This document shows, one piece after another, positions 1 through 6,706 of a stretch of 15,515 nucleotides of DNA. Source of the stretch: JAZDMK01 sp043800975. GTDB lineage: Bacteria; Bacteroidota; Bacteroidia; Bacteroidales; JAHJDW01. How positions within the stretch are numbered: the stretch's first letter is position 1; every line of letters begins with the position of its first letter. The DNA is taken from assembly GCA_043800975.1 (NCBI GenBank), contig JAZDMK010000026.1:1-15515 (forward strand), read 5' to 3'. The position numbers and the translations under genes were made by a program. The notes under the pieces are model-generated. The model was not told the origin of the DNA. It was given only the letters and a program-made list of their open reading frames with translations, and ran no database searches.

Positions 1-103
1 AGCATTTACTTTGTGAACTTGCTGTTAATAAAGATTATTTTAAATCCAATTAATAAAATAGTTAACAGAATGTTAATGTTTCACCCCCGTGATTTTTAAT
101 CAT

Positions 104-111
104 TACATTTG
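104..111 (+). promoter_or_regulatory. -7 promoter box TACATTTG
   Basis: This matches the Bacteroidota -7 consensus TAnnTTTG at every fixed position and ends 30 nt before the start codon of the Met/Cys/His-rich membrane protein. A TTTC at 79-82, 21 nt further upstream, could act as a weak -33 element. The rest of 1-103 is AT-rich and shows no gene. Confidence 0.6.
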
Positions 112-140
112 AACCCTAATCAAATTAAATCTTAAAAATT

Positions 141-590
141 ATGCCTACCTGTTTCATCATTACACACATTGTTGCAGCGCTGGCTGCAGCCACTCTGGTT
201 ACCGGTATTATCACCGTACTGAGAGGATTCATTTTTAAAATTGAAAAAACCATCACCCGTGGAACCATCTACGTAGCTGTTGCAGTATTCGTACTTGCAG
301 GAGTTCACATGATGGGAAAAATGCACCATATGGACAAATGCGGAGGCGATAACAAATGCAAAACCGAAATGAAGTGCGGTGATATGCATAAAGGAAAAGG
401 TGATATGAAAGGTGGACCTCATATGTTCATGAAATGCTTTGAAGGTGGTGATGAGAACTTCGATATTGTTAAGCACATCATGATGATGGATGGTAAAGGT
501 TGTTGCGATATGCCGAAGTGTGATCCTTCAAAATGCGACACTTCCATGTGCAAAAAGGAAGTAAAAGTGGAAATCAAGAAAACGAAATAG
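141..590 (+). CDS. Small membrane protein with Met/Cys/His-rich, probably metal-binding tail
   Basis: I do not recognise a named family for this 149-residue protein. Seen: a hydrophobic segment at about residues 5-28, a basic loop (R28, K33, K36, R40), a second hydrophobic segment at about 42-58, then a soluble tail of about 90 residues. The tail (56-149) holds nine Cys (67, 73, 79, 99, 121, 122, 127, 132, 137), about 14 Met and six His, many in pairs or clusters such as H-M-M (56-58), M-H-H-M (61-64) and M-M-M (114-116), spaced by Gly, Asp and Lys. Such soft ligands are typical of proteins that bind copper, silver, zinc or similar metals. The metal is inference, as is whether the tail lies in cytoplasm or periplasm. 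It is monocistronic, with a clear -7 box 30 nt upstream and a strong terminator 20 nt downstream. No metal transporter or regulator is adjacent. Confidence 0.85.
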   Translation: MPTCFIITHIVAALAAATLVTGIITVLRGFIFKIEKTITRGTIYVAVAVFVLAGVHMMGKMHHMDKCGGDNKCKTEMKCGDMHKGKGDMKGGPHMFMKCFEGGDENFDIVKHIMMMDGKGCCDMPKCDPSKCDTSMCKKEVKVEIKKTK

Positions 591-607
591 TTAGTTTTTA
601 TCGAATG

Positions 608-638
608 AAAAAGCCTGAAGAGATTCAGGCTTTTTTTT
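608..638. terminator. Bidirectional intrinsic terminator between convergent genes
   Basis: Stem GCCTGAA (613-619) and TTCAGGC (624-630) with loop GAGA, preceded by five A and followed by eight T, so it works in both directions. It lies between the stop of the membrane protein gene at 590 and the stop of the convergent T9SS gene at 637, and its right T-tract overlaps the last codons of the latter. Confidence 0.9.
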
Positions 639-2934
639 ATTTCAAAACAAACCGCGCTGCAGCAACCCTGCCATCAGGCAAAAGTGCATGTGCCACATAT
701 AATCCGGGACTGCAGTTTCCCATATCAATTTCTGTATCATTCTTTCCGTAAATAATTTTTACTGGAACTTCACTTCCCATGATATTGTAAACTTTCAGTG
801 ATATGGATGCATCATTCAGATTACAGCGGATATGATAATGCCCGTCACCCGGATTGGGATAAACCAGCAAGGCTGCATCGTTGGAAACGGTTTTGGGGTT
901 TTCAGTGTTCGCCAGCGTGCTGTCGTAGGCTTCAATAATGATAGTGCCTGCATGAAAGTCGCTGAGATAAATCTCCCCGTCATCACCTACATTGATTCCG
1001 GTACTGCCAAAATTTATACCCCAGCCACCGGTGCCTCTGAAGCGGGCTTTCAGCACGGCAGTGGTTCCGGAAGATACATCAAACACTTTCATTCCGTACA
1101 TACGATCTGACACATACAGCAGGTTTTTCTTGAATTTCATATCCTGCACATCAGTAAACCAGTCTAAGTAGGAACTCATTTTAATGATAACGCCTCCGGT
1201 AATTTTATACCCATTGATGTTCATGTTGCATCCTGCATACAGCAGGTCGTTTCCTTTTTCCAGCGCTTTCAGCTCGCCCTGTGCCTTGATGGTATCGATC
1301 AGCACAAACTGATCTCCGCTGATTTTATATGCCGCGAGATAATTCGCGCCGTTGATCTTTTGTCCGCACCAAAGCGTATCACCACACACAATTTGCGCAT
1401 ACAGATTGCTTCTCGTATGAATACTGTCGAGAATGGGAGCCGGATGCTGCCCGCAAAGCGGATCCATCAGTAGAATGGCTTTGGGAGGTTCCAGCCAATA
1501 GTCGTATCCAGAGATCATGCGCTTGTTTCCTCCGATGGTTGCTATTTTGATTTTTCCTGCAGAGCCTTTCTTCAAACTGTCTACCATTATCGGATCTCCC
1601 AGTCCCTTCAGCCAGGGACGTATGTTGTAAATCCACGAATGGCCGCTGGTCATGATTATCAGCGTGTCGTTGATGTAATCGAAATCAGTCACAAACTGCC
1701 GGTAAACATGAAACAGTTTCGACTGCTCCATGTACCCGTTGTGATATAAAAGGCTGTCGCGCTTATAGGCTACCAGGCCGTATCCTTCATTCGCTACAAT
1801 CAGTGTGTCGTTGCGCATCTTGCTGCTGATACACCATCCGCCGGTTTCATATGTGCCCAGTGTGTCATCAGGCTGTAATTGCGAAATATCACTCACCAGC
1901 ACACCGCACCATTCCGAAGCCATGGCTATATAGGGCGTACCTTCCATCAATGCGGCATCAAAGTGCCAAAGTCCCGGATACACCCTCCCGATGTATTTCA
2001 TGGTGTCGCCCGGCAAATCTGTGGCATCGATGATGGGCATATAAGCAAACGGAAGCGAAGAAAGATCGTAGGCTGCTGTGGTCACTAAATAAAGTGTATC
2101 GTTCCGGGAGTCCAGATTCATGATGTTCATCTGGGCAATGCCGATAATTCCACCGTTCACCGTAAAGGTATCAACCGGATTCAGGGCTGCTCCCGTAAAC
2201 TGCAGAGCGAATAGATTGCTGTATGTAAACAGCAGGTCTCCAGGTCCTCCGCAGACGTAAATAATATCGTCGTGAAGATCCGCAAACTGTAAATCCTGCA
2301 TGTTGTTAAGACCGGCTGAAGACCAGCTTGCCACCGGGTTATCAAGATCGGAGATATGATAAATATCCACATGTCCGTTTGTAAACCAGTAAATCTGATT
2401 CCCCACAGCAATATAATCACCGCGGCGAGCAACGCCAAATGCATGATCACCACCGAAGGAGCGTATGTAAGTAAAACCATTATTCACGCCAGGGGTGTAA
2501 CGTAGCATACGAACCCTGAAATTGTCTGCAATAAACAGAGTATCATGCGAGCGCCACATATCATAGGCTCCCGTATCTTTCATCCCGCTCATGTCGTAAT
2601 GACCGAGAATAGTGAGAGAGTCGGAGGTGGCGTCCAGTGCATAAACACCGTCGTGGGTGGCTGCCACAAAAAGCACATTTCCGTACAGATCCGTTTCATT
2701 GATCAGACCCATCAGCGGGCGTTTTGCGATCACGTGATAGTTCGCGGTGTCACTCATGTCATACACCCAAAGACTGGTGCCTGTTCCCGCAAACAGCCGC
2801 ATCGACAGCGAATCGTAGTTTACATGGGCGCAGGCTCCACCAGGCGTTTGACCGATGGACTGCAATTGTTTAACTTGTGCTATTCCCCAAAGCGAAGTGC
2901 AGGAGAGCATGAGAAGAAGTAAAAGTTTTTTCAT
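637..2934 (-). CDS. Secreted beta-propeller-like protein with T9SS type A sorting domain
   Basis: A 765-residue exported protein. Residues 1-19 form a signal peptide (MKKLLLLL core, likely cleavage after the A-Q pair near 19-20). The body (about 25-680) is made of repeated beta-rich blocks in which an object name or value is followed by phrases such as LFVAATHDGVYALD or TLIVANEGYGLVAYK, resembling LVIVD/WD40-like beta-propeller blades. Residues 689-765 are a T9SS C-terminal domain: it opens with VYPNPG, has a central VYNIMGSEV strand, then GLYVAHALLPDGR and ends in a basic FVLK. This domain directs passage through the type IX system and removal or anchoring at the cell surface. Ligand and function are unknown; no catalytic motif is visible. 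It stands alone, converging on the metal-binding-like gene. Base composition is unlike its neighbours: bases 1261-1320 are 55% GC, against 33% for 3661-3720 in the next gene. Confidence 0.9.
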   Translation of the reverse strand: MKKLLLLLMLSCTSLWGIAQVKQLQSIGQTPGGACAHVNYDSLSMRLFAGTGTSLWVYDMSDTANYHVIAKRPLMGLINETDLYGNVLFVAATHDGVYALDATSDSLTILGHYDMSGMKDTGAYDMWRSHDTLFIADNFRVRMLRYTPGVNNGFTYIRSFGGDHAFGVARRGDYIAVGNQIYWFTNGHVDIYHISDLDNPVASWSSAGLNNMQDLQFADLHDDIIYVCGGPGDLLFTYSNLFALQFTGAALNPVDTFTVNGGIIGIAQMNIMNLDSRNDTLYLVTTAAYDLSSLPFAYMPIIDATDLPGDTMKYIGRVYPGLWHFDAALMEGTPYIAMASEWCGVLVSDISQLQPDDTLGTYETGGWCISSKMRNDTLIVANEGYGLVAYKRDSLLYHNGYMEQSKLFHVYRQFVTDFDYINDTLIIMTSGHSWIYNIRPWLKGLGDPIMVDSLKKGSAGKIKIATIGGNKRMISGYDYWLEPPKAILLMDPLCGQHPAPILDSIHTRSNLYAQIVCGDTLWCGQKINGANYLAAYKISGDQFVLIDTIKAQGELKALEKGNDLLYAGCNMNINGYKITGGVIIKMSSYLDWFTDVQDMKFKKNLLYVSDRMYGMKVFDVSSGTTAVLKARFRGTGGWGINFGSTGINVGDDGEIYLSDFHAGTIIIEAYDSTLANTENPKTVSNDAALLVYPNPGDGHYHIRCNLNDASISLKVYNIMGSEVPVKIIYGKNDTEIDMGNCSPGLYVAHALLPDGRVAAARFVLK

Positions 2935-2959
2935 GTTGTTTTGGTGAGTGTTTAGAAAT

Positions 2960-2967
2960 CAAATTTA
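2960..2967 (-). promoter_or_regulatory. -7 promoter box TAAATTTG
   Basis: Read on the minus strand this is a full match to TAnnTTTG, ending 26 nt before the start codon (2934) of the T9SS propeller gene. No good -33 element was found. It lies just outside the left end of the MITE-like element at 2993, so the element sits directly upstream of this promoter. Confidence 0.55.
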
Positions 2968-2989
2968 AGAAAAAACTGTAAATAATCTT

Positions 2990-3155
2990 TTAGAAACTGT
3001 TTAGATTTTATCCTTCTATTTAATTATGCGCCTAAATTGCCCAAACATTGTAAAAGTCTTCTTAATTAGCTACGGCTATTCGCGTCAATTTTGACTCCTC
3101 TGGTCAATTTATCCATCAAAATTATTCTAAAAAACAAAATCCAAACAGATTCTTA
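2990..3155. mobile_element. MITE-like element with 19-bp imperfect terminal inverted repeats and TTA duplication
   Basis: The left arm 2993-3011 (GAAACTGTTTAGATTTTAT) matches the reverse complement of the right arm 3134-3152 (GAATCTGTTTGGATTTTGT) at 16 of 19 positions. Both arms are flanked by TTA (2990-2992 and 3153-3155), which looks like a 3-bp target duplication. The 160-bp unit carries no ORF of note; an interior palindrome GTCAATTTTGAC lies near 3085-3096. GA-starting ends with a TNA duplication are typical of the IS1031 group of the IS5 family, so the element could be a non-autonomous derivative of such an IS. That family link is inference. It fills most of the 269-bp gap between the SirB1-like gene and the T9SS gene; nothing else was seen there except the promoter box. 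Confidence 0.55.
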
Positions 3156-3203
3156 GTATGCAGAAAATGAATTTCTCAAAAACAAACTGGTAGGTATGAA
3201 AAA

Positions 3204-4076
3204 TTAATCTTCTTTTTTTGAAACAGTCTTTAGCAAAACTTTCAATTCATCCATCTTTTCAGGATATCCGAGTTTTTTGTAGGAATTAATCAGGTTGTTC
3301 AGCAAGCGAATAATAATGTCCTGGTTCGAGCATACCTTAAAATAATATTCGTTGGGCTCTACTTTAATTTGCTGCAGAAATGAATCGATTTCCTTGCGTT
3401 CAAAAATACTTCCCTTGTTGAAAGCATTGATGTAAAAAAGAATGAGGTCTTCGTTCAGAAATGAAAAAGTTTCGTGGTTGTTCTGATAACCCAGAATAAA
3501 ATGCTCGGGCAGGTTTACGCCATACACCGGTATATTCAGGCTTTGAGCAACAATGCTGTATAGCACCCCTAAGGTAAGCGGGCTTCCCTTGCGGGTTTCA
3601 AGCACCAGATGAAAAAATGAATTTTGCGGAGAATGAAAATCCGTAGTGTTTCCGCTGAAGTGATGAATCTCATAAAACACATGATTCAGCACCTGAATTT
3701 TTTCAAGCGGTGATAATTCTTCATTCAGTTCCAGCCACACATCTTTAGAAATGGCTTCAATGGCGGTTTTTACTTTCTCTTCATCCAGATCGGGATGCTG
3801 GTATTTATCCACAATCAGCATTCCCTGTAGCAAATCCTCACATCCGGTGAGATACCAGATATGAAGTGCACGGTTGCAGTTTTCAAATTGAATCGAGTGA
3901 ATCAGCTTTTCCAGCTTACTTTGCATGATCGCATCGAATGCGTTTTCCCAAGCTTTTTCAAGATACGGAACCACACCCGGACCCATCGAAAGTATTTTTT
4001 CGCGAATATGTGTCTGAACCTTTTCGTCAGGATCATCCAGCAATTGCAGCAGTGCGCCAACTTCTCCCAGATCCAT
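3204..4076 (-). CDS. SirB1-family transglutaminase-like protein
   Basis: A 290-residue cytoplasmic protein without signal peptide. Residues 1-75 are helical and HEAT-like (LLQLLDDPDEKVQTHIREKI); residues about 80-240 carry the SirB1/transglutaminase-like core. Diagnostic segments are N152-SFFHLVLETRKGSPLTLG-VLYSIVA and GVNLPEHFIL (186-195), the latter matching the family's GxxxPGHFL with Glu in place of Gly. No cysteine is present between 150 and 196, where a transglutaminase-fold protease would hold its nucleophile, so peptidase activity is doubtful; a Ser occupies the region, as is usual in this family. The role of these proteins is poorly known. It follows the nucleoside phosphorylase after only 4 bp, without its own promoter box, so the two are surely co-transcribed. 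Residues 247-290 form a TPR-like helical end. Confidence 0.85.
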   Translation of the reverse strand: MDLGEVGALLQLLDDPDEKVQTHIREKILSMGPGVVPYLEKAWENAFDAIMQSKLEKLIHSIQFENCNRALHIWYLTGCEDLLQGMLIVDKYQHPDLDEEKVKTAIEAISKDVWLELNEELSPLEKIQVLNHVFYEIHHFSGNTTDFHSPQNSFFHLVLETRKGSPLTLGVLYSIVAQSLNIPVYGVNLPEHFILGYQNNHETFSFLNEDLILFYINAFNKGSIFERKEIDSFLQQIKVEPNEYYFKVCSNQDIIIRLLNNLINSYKKLGYPEKMDELKVLLKTVSKKED

Positions 4077-4080
4077 TTTC

Positions 4081-4956
4081 TTATCGTGTTAAGCGTTCAA
4101 GTGTCCATTCAATCATACGTTCCACAGCCGGATGATAATCTTTGCTGAATTTTTTGGCAACACGGTTAGCGATAATTGTACAAAGCGTACAGGCCTGATG
4201 GCCGAGCAAAGCGCTTAATCCGTACAACGCAGAAGTTTCCATTTCAAAATTGGTGATGCGTAAATCTTTGTAACGGAACGCTTCAATTTTTTCGTTCAGA
4301 TCCGGATCGGCCGTTTTTAAACGCAATATTCTTCCCTGTGGGCCATAAAATCCGGGCGATGTCGCCGTGATTCCGCTTTTCAATCCTTCCGATAAAAGAT
4401 TAAATAATGTATCAGAACCTTTCACCATATAGGGTTTTCCGAGTGTTGGCATCCACTTGGCTTCTTTGATAAAAGCATCTGACATTGCTATATCAAAGGC
4501 TGTGTTGCCTTCCATTTTATAATAATTCAGCAGCCCATCGAAGCCTAGTCCGTAGCGCGATGCAATGAATGTTTCAATATCGATATCGGCCTGAAGTGCG
4601 CCCGAAGTACCCAGCCGTACAATGCGCAACTCAGTGTGGTTTTTTTTGGGAATTCTTTTTTCAAGATCAATGTTCACCAGTGCATCCAGCTCATTGATGA
4701 CAATGTCAATATTATCAGTGCCAATGCCGGTGGCCAGCGCAGTAATTCTTTTTCCGTTACAAATACCGGTGTGCGTCACAAATTCACGGTTTTGCACTTT
4801 GTGCTCAATCGTGGAAAAATGCTTGCTGATTTCCACAACGCGTCCGGGATCACCTACAATAATGATCGTATCAGCGATCTGTTCGGGACGAAGCTTCAAG
4901 TGATAGATACTTCCGTCGGGATTCAGTATCAGTTCGGAGCTGGCAATTGGGTTCAT
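4081..4956 (-). CDS. Nucleoside phosphorylase, uridine phosphorylase-like
   Basis: A 291-residue enzyme of the PNP/UDP phosphorylase family 1. It would split a nucleoside with phosphate into a free base and (deoxy)ribose-1-phosphate in nucleotide salvage, in the cytoplasm. Visible motifs: GDPGR (35-39), which binds phosphate; GIGTDNI (78-84); GTSG (116-119); FYGPQGR (203-209), typical of uridine phosphorylases; and NFEMETSALYGL (236-247), which holds the ribose-binding Glu-Met-Glu. Length is slightly above the roughly 250 residues of E. coli Udp. The exact base specificity cannot be read from sequence; Udp-like is favoured because of the FYGPQGR and NFEME patterns. It is first in an operon with the SirB1-like gene, with a TAATTTTG box 24 nt before its ATG. 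Confidence 0.92.
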   Translation of the reverse strand: MNPIASSELILNPDGSIYHLKLRPEQIADTIIIVGDPGRVVEISKHFSTIEHKVQNREFVTHTGICNGKRITALATGIGTDNIDIVINELDALVNIDLEKRIPKKNHTELRIVRLGTSGALQADIDIETFIASRYGLGFDGLLNYYKMEGNTAFDIAMSDAFIKEAKWMPTLGKPYMVKGSDTLFNLLSEGLKSGITATSPGFYGPQGRILRLKTADPDLNEKIEAFRYKDLRITNFEMETSALYGLSALLGHQACTLCTIIANRVAKKFSKDYHPAVERMIEWTLERLTR

Positions 4957-4979
4957 GAGCGGATGCTTTAAAGAATATG

Positions 4980-4987
4980 CAAAATTA
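4980..4987 (-). promoter_or_regulatory. -7 promoter box TAATTTTG
   Basis: A full match to TAnnTTTG on the minus strand, ending 24 nt before the phosphorylase start codon. It would drive the phosphorylase-SirB1 operon. A -33 element is not obvious. Confidence 0.55.
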
Positions 4988-5046
4988 CGGCGGTAGGAAC
5001 AGATATTTCCTGACTATATGGGAAAGTTATTAAATATTGGATGTTT

Positions 5047-5084
5047 AAAAGCAGGTTGCCCTGTTGATTTCAACTAACTTGCTT
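5047..5084 (-). terminator. Possible terminator of the MORN-repeat gene
   Basis: On the minus strand an outer stem AAGCAAGTT/AACCTGCTT (5084-5076 with 5057-5049, one mismatch) encloses a second palindrome GTTGATTTCAAC (5063-5074) and runs into a short U-tract of four (5050-5047). It begins 8 bp after the MORN stop codon. The short tract makes it weaker than the other terminators in the window. Confidence 0.45.
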
Positions 5085-5091
5085 TATATGG

Positions 5092-5694
5092 CTATTTGCC
5101 TCTATATTCTCCGTCTTTAAACAAACCTGCTTTTATTTTACCGTTCGAGTATTTGTAAATTCCTCTCCCGTTATATTTTCCATTCACAAATTCACCTGTA
5201 TATGAATCTTTATTTGAAAAAGTTATTGTTCCTTGTCCGTTGTAAATATTATTTTCCCAACCGCCAGTATATACAGTGCCACTTTTACAAATGTATGTTC
5301 CGGTTCCGTAATACTGGCCGTCTTTAAACTCACCTTCATAAATATCTCCATTTAAGTATACAAATTTGCCTTTCCCATTAAATTTGTCATTTTTAAATCC
5401 ACCTATGTATTTCCCTTCTTTTGGAAAAATTGCAGTGCCATTTCCGTCCCGTTGTCCTTCCTTGAAATCTCCTGTGTATTTTGTTCCATCTGGAAAAGTA
5501 AGTATTCCTTGTCCGTGCATTTTGCCATCTTTGAATGTGCCTGTATATTCTTCATCATTCAAAAATTTGAATGTTCCATTTCCGTTTTGACAATCTCCTT
5601 TTACGCAACCTTCCCATAACCGGGTATGAATTAACTGAGCATTCATCCTTAATGATAGTATTAATAATGTCAATATCAGAAGTGTTTTTTTCAT
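5092..5694 (-). CDS. Secreted MORN-repeat protein
   Basis: The start at 5694 gives a 200-residue protein with a clear signal peptide (residues 1-19, MKKTLLILTLLIL core, cleavage near N-A-Q at 18-20). The frame stays open 57 codons further upstream, but that extension has no signal peptide, crosses the -7 box and runs into the divergent gene, so I reject it. After the signal, MORN repeats follow with an exact period of 23 residues, beginning at W27, Y50, Y73, Y96, Y119, Y142, Y165 and K188 (the last one cut at 13 residues). The typical unit is YxGxFKxGKxxGxGxxxFxxGxK. MORN repeats form an elongated beta sheet and in bacteria usually mediate protein or membrane contact; the partner is unknown. 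Residues C30 and C35 could form a disulfide. Codon use is AT-rich: bases 5161-5220 are 30% GC. Confidence 0.88.
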   Translation of the reverse strand: MKKTLLILTLLILSLRMNAQLIHTRLWEGCVKGDCQNGNGTFKFLNDEEYTGTFKDGKMHGQGILTFPDGTKYTGDFKEGQRDGNGTAIFPKEGKYIGGFKNDKFNGKGKFVYLNGDIYEGEFKDGQYYGTGTYICKSGTVYTGGWENNIYNGQGTITFSNKDSYTGEFVNGKYNGRGIYKYSNGKIKAGLFKDGEYRGK

Positions 5695-5710
5695 AGAGAT
5701 TTGTAATGAG

Positions 5711-5718
5711 CAAAAATA
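5711..5718 (-). promoter_or_regulatory. -7 promoter box TATTTTTG
   Basis: A full match to TAnnTTTG on the minus strand, ending 17 nt before the MORN start at 5694. It supports that start over the longer frame. It lies in the 148-bp divergent gap shared with the universal stress operon. Confidence 0.55.
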
Positions 5719-5814
5719 TATATTTTTCACTTTAAATATTAAAAAGGTTAGTAACAACTTCAGGTTTGAGATTCTGTAATTTTTAAAAAACAGGGCATAT
5801 TTGGTTTGAATTGT

Positions 5815-5822
5815 TAATTTTG
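5815..5822 (+). promoter_or_regulatory. -7 promoter box TAATTTTG
   Basis: A full match to TAnnTTTG that ends 21 nt before the ATG of the universal stress gene. It would drive the usp-cinA-PAP2 operon. TTTG copies at 5800-5803 and 5805-5808 are too close to serve as a -33 box. Confidence 0.55.
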
Positions 5823-5842
5823 TACCTCTAATAAGAAACATT

Positions 5843-6706
5843 ATGGAAAAACATATTGAAAACATTCTTGTTCCGGTTGATTTTAAAGAACCTTCGCTGG
5901 TTGCTTTAAGTCAGTCTTTTGTTCTTGCACAACACCAGAACATCGGTATCACGCTTCTATACGTATATGAAGAAGCAGGTTTGTGGAATCAGGTGTTTGC
6001 TGAAGATGAAAGCAGCATCATTAATGATACGGTTATCCGTAATCTGAAGAAAATATCTGCGGAAGCTGCCGAGAAATCAGGTGTTCCTGTTCACTATCTC
6101 GTGGAACGTGGCGTGGTTCACACGCAAATTGTTGAAGTCGCTAAGAAAATCAAAGCCCGCTTTATTGTAATGAGCCGTTCCAATTTCCAGGATTCGCAAA
6201 GCAATGTCCTTGGGTCCGATACATCGCGCGTGCTGCGTGCAGCTCCCTGTCCTGTGATTACAATCAATAAAGATGAGTATGACCCCAAGTACAGAAGCAT
6301 TATGTTGCCGCTGGATCTGGGCAAACAGACCAAACATAAAGTAACAAAGGCGATCGAAATAGCGCAGTATTTCAATTCATCCGTTCGGGTAATGATGGCT
6401 GTGATGGATGATAATCCTAAAGAAATGTCTGATTTTACGAAGCGCATTGAAGAAGTGAAAAAGCAGTTTGCTGCACAAAATATAAAATGCTTTGTTGATC
6501 TTGTAAAACCAACAGCTAAGGAAAGGCTTCGTGCTGATGTGATCATGCGTTATGCCCGCAAACAGGGAGATGTAGATCTTATCATTCTCATGACCCAGCA
6601 GGAAAAAAACTGGAGAGATTTCTTTATGGGTTCAACAGCTTCTGAAGTATTGCGTAATTCCGAATATCCGGTTCTTACGATCCTTCCGAAATCAGAAGAT
6701 AAATAA
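5843..6706 (+). CDS. Universal stress protein with two Usp domains
   Basis: A 287-residue cytoplasmic protein with two UspA-like domains, 5-141 and 151-281. Each begins with the typical first strand (NILVPVDF at 8-15; SIMLPLDLG at 152-160) and closes with a GS-containing loop followed by a PV strand (GSDTSRVLRAAPCPVITI, 124-141; GSTASEVLRNSEYPVLTI, 263-280). In ATP-binding Usp proteins the loop reads GxxGxxxxxxxxxG(S/T); here both domains keep only the final GS, so ATP binding is uncertain. Tandem Usp proteins of this kind are common in Bacteroidota and are thought to help survival in starvation or oxidative stress. It is the first gene of an operon: its TAA is followed directly by the ATG of cinA. 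A relative begins the minus strand at the right end of this window. Confidence 0.92.
   Translation: MEKHIENILVPVDFKEPSLVALSQSFVLAQHQNIGITLLYVYEEAGLWNQVFAEDESSIINDTVIRNLKKISAEAAEKSGVPVHYLVERGVVHTQIVEVAKKIKARFIVMSRSNFQDSQSNVLGSDTSRVLRAAPCPVITINKDEYDPKYRSIMLPLDLGKQTKHKVTKAIEIAQYFNSSVRVMMAVMDDNPKEMSDFTKRIEEVKKQFAAQNIKCFVDLVKPTAKERLRADVIMRYARKQGDVDLIILMTQQEKNWRDFFMGSTASEVLRNSEYPVLTILPKSEDK

Noticed and set aside
132..476. 114-codon minus-strand frame opposite the Met/Cys/His-rich gene
   Set aside because: It is His/Phe/Asn-rich because it mirrors the Met/Cys/His codons of the real gene; it has no promoter box and resembles nothing.
2545..2922. 125-codon plus-strand frame within the T9SS propeller gene
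   Set aside because: Shadow of a GC-rich coding strand; no signal peptide, domain or promoter, while the opposite strand has a complete, recognisable protein.
4636..4971. 111-codon plus-strand frame opposite the nucleoside phosphorylase
   Set aside because: The minus strand carries all phosphorylase motifs; this frame has no recognisable features.
5695..5865. 57-codon N-terminal extension of the MORN protein
   Set aside because: It would cover the promoter box and overlap the divergent Usp gene, and it would hide a good signal peptide starting at 5694.
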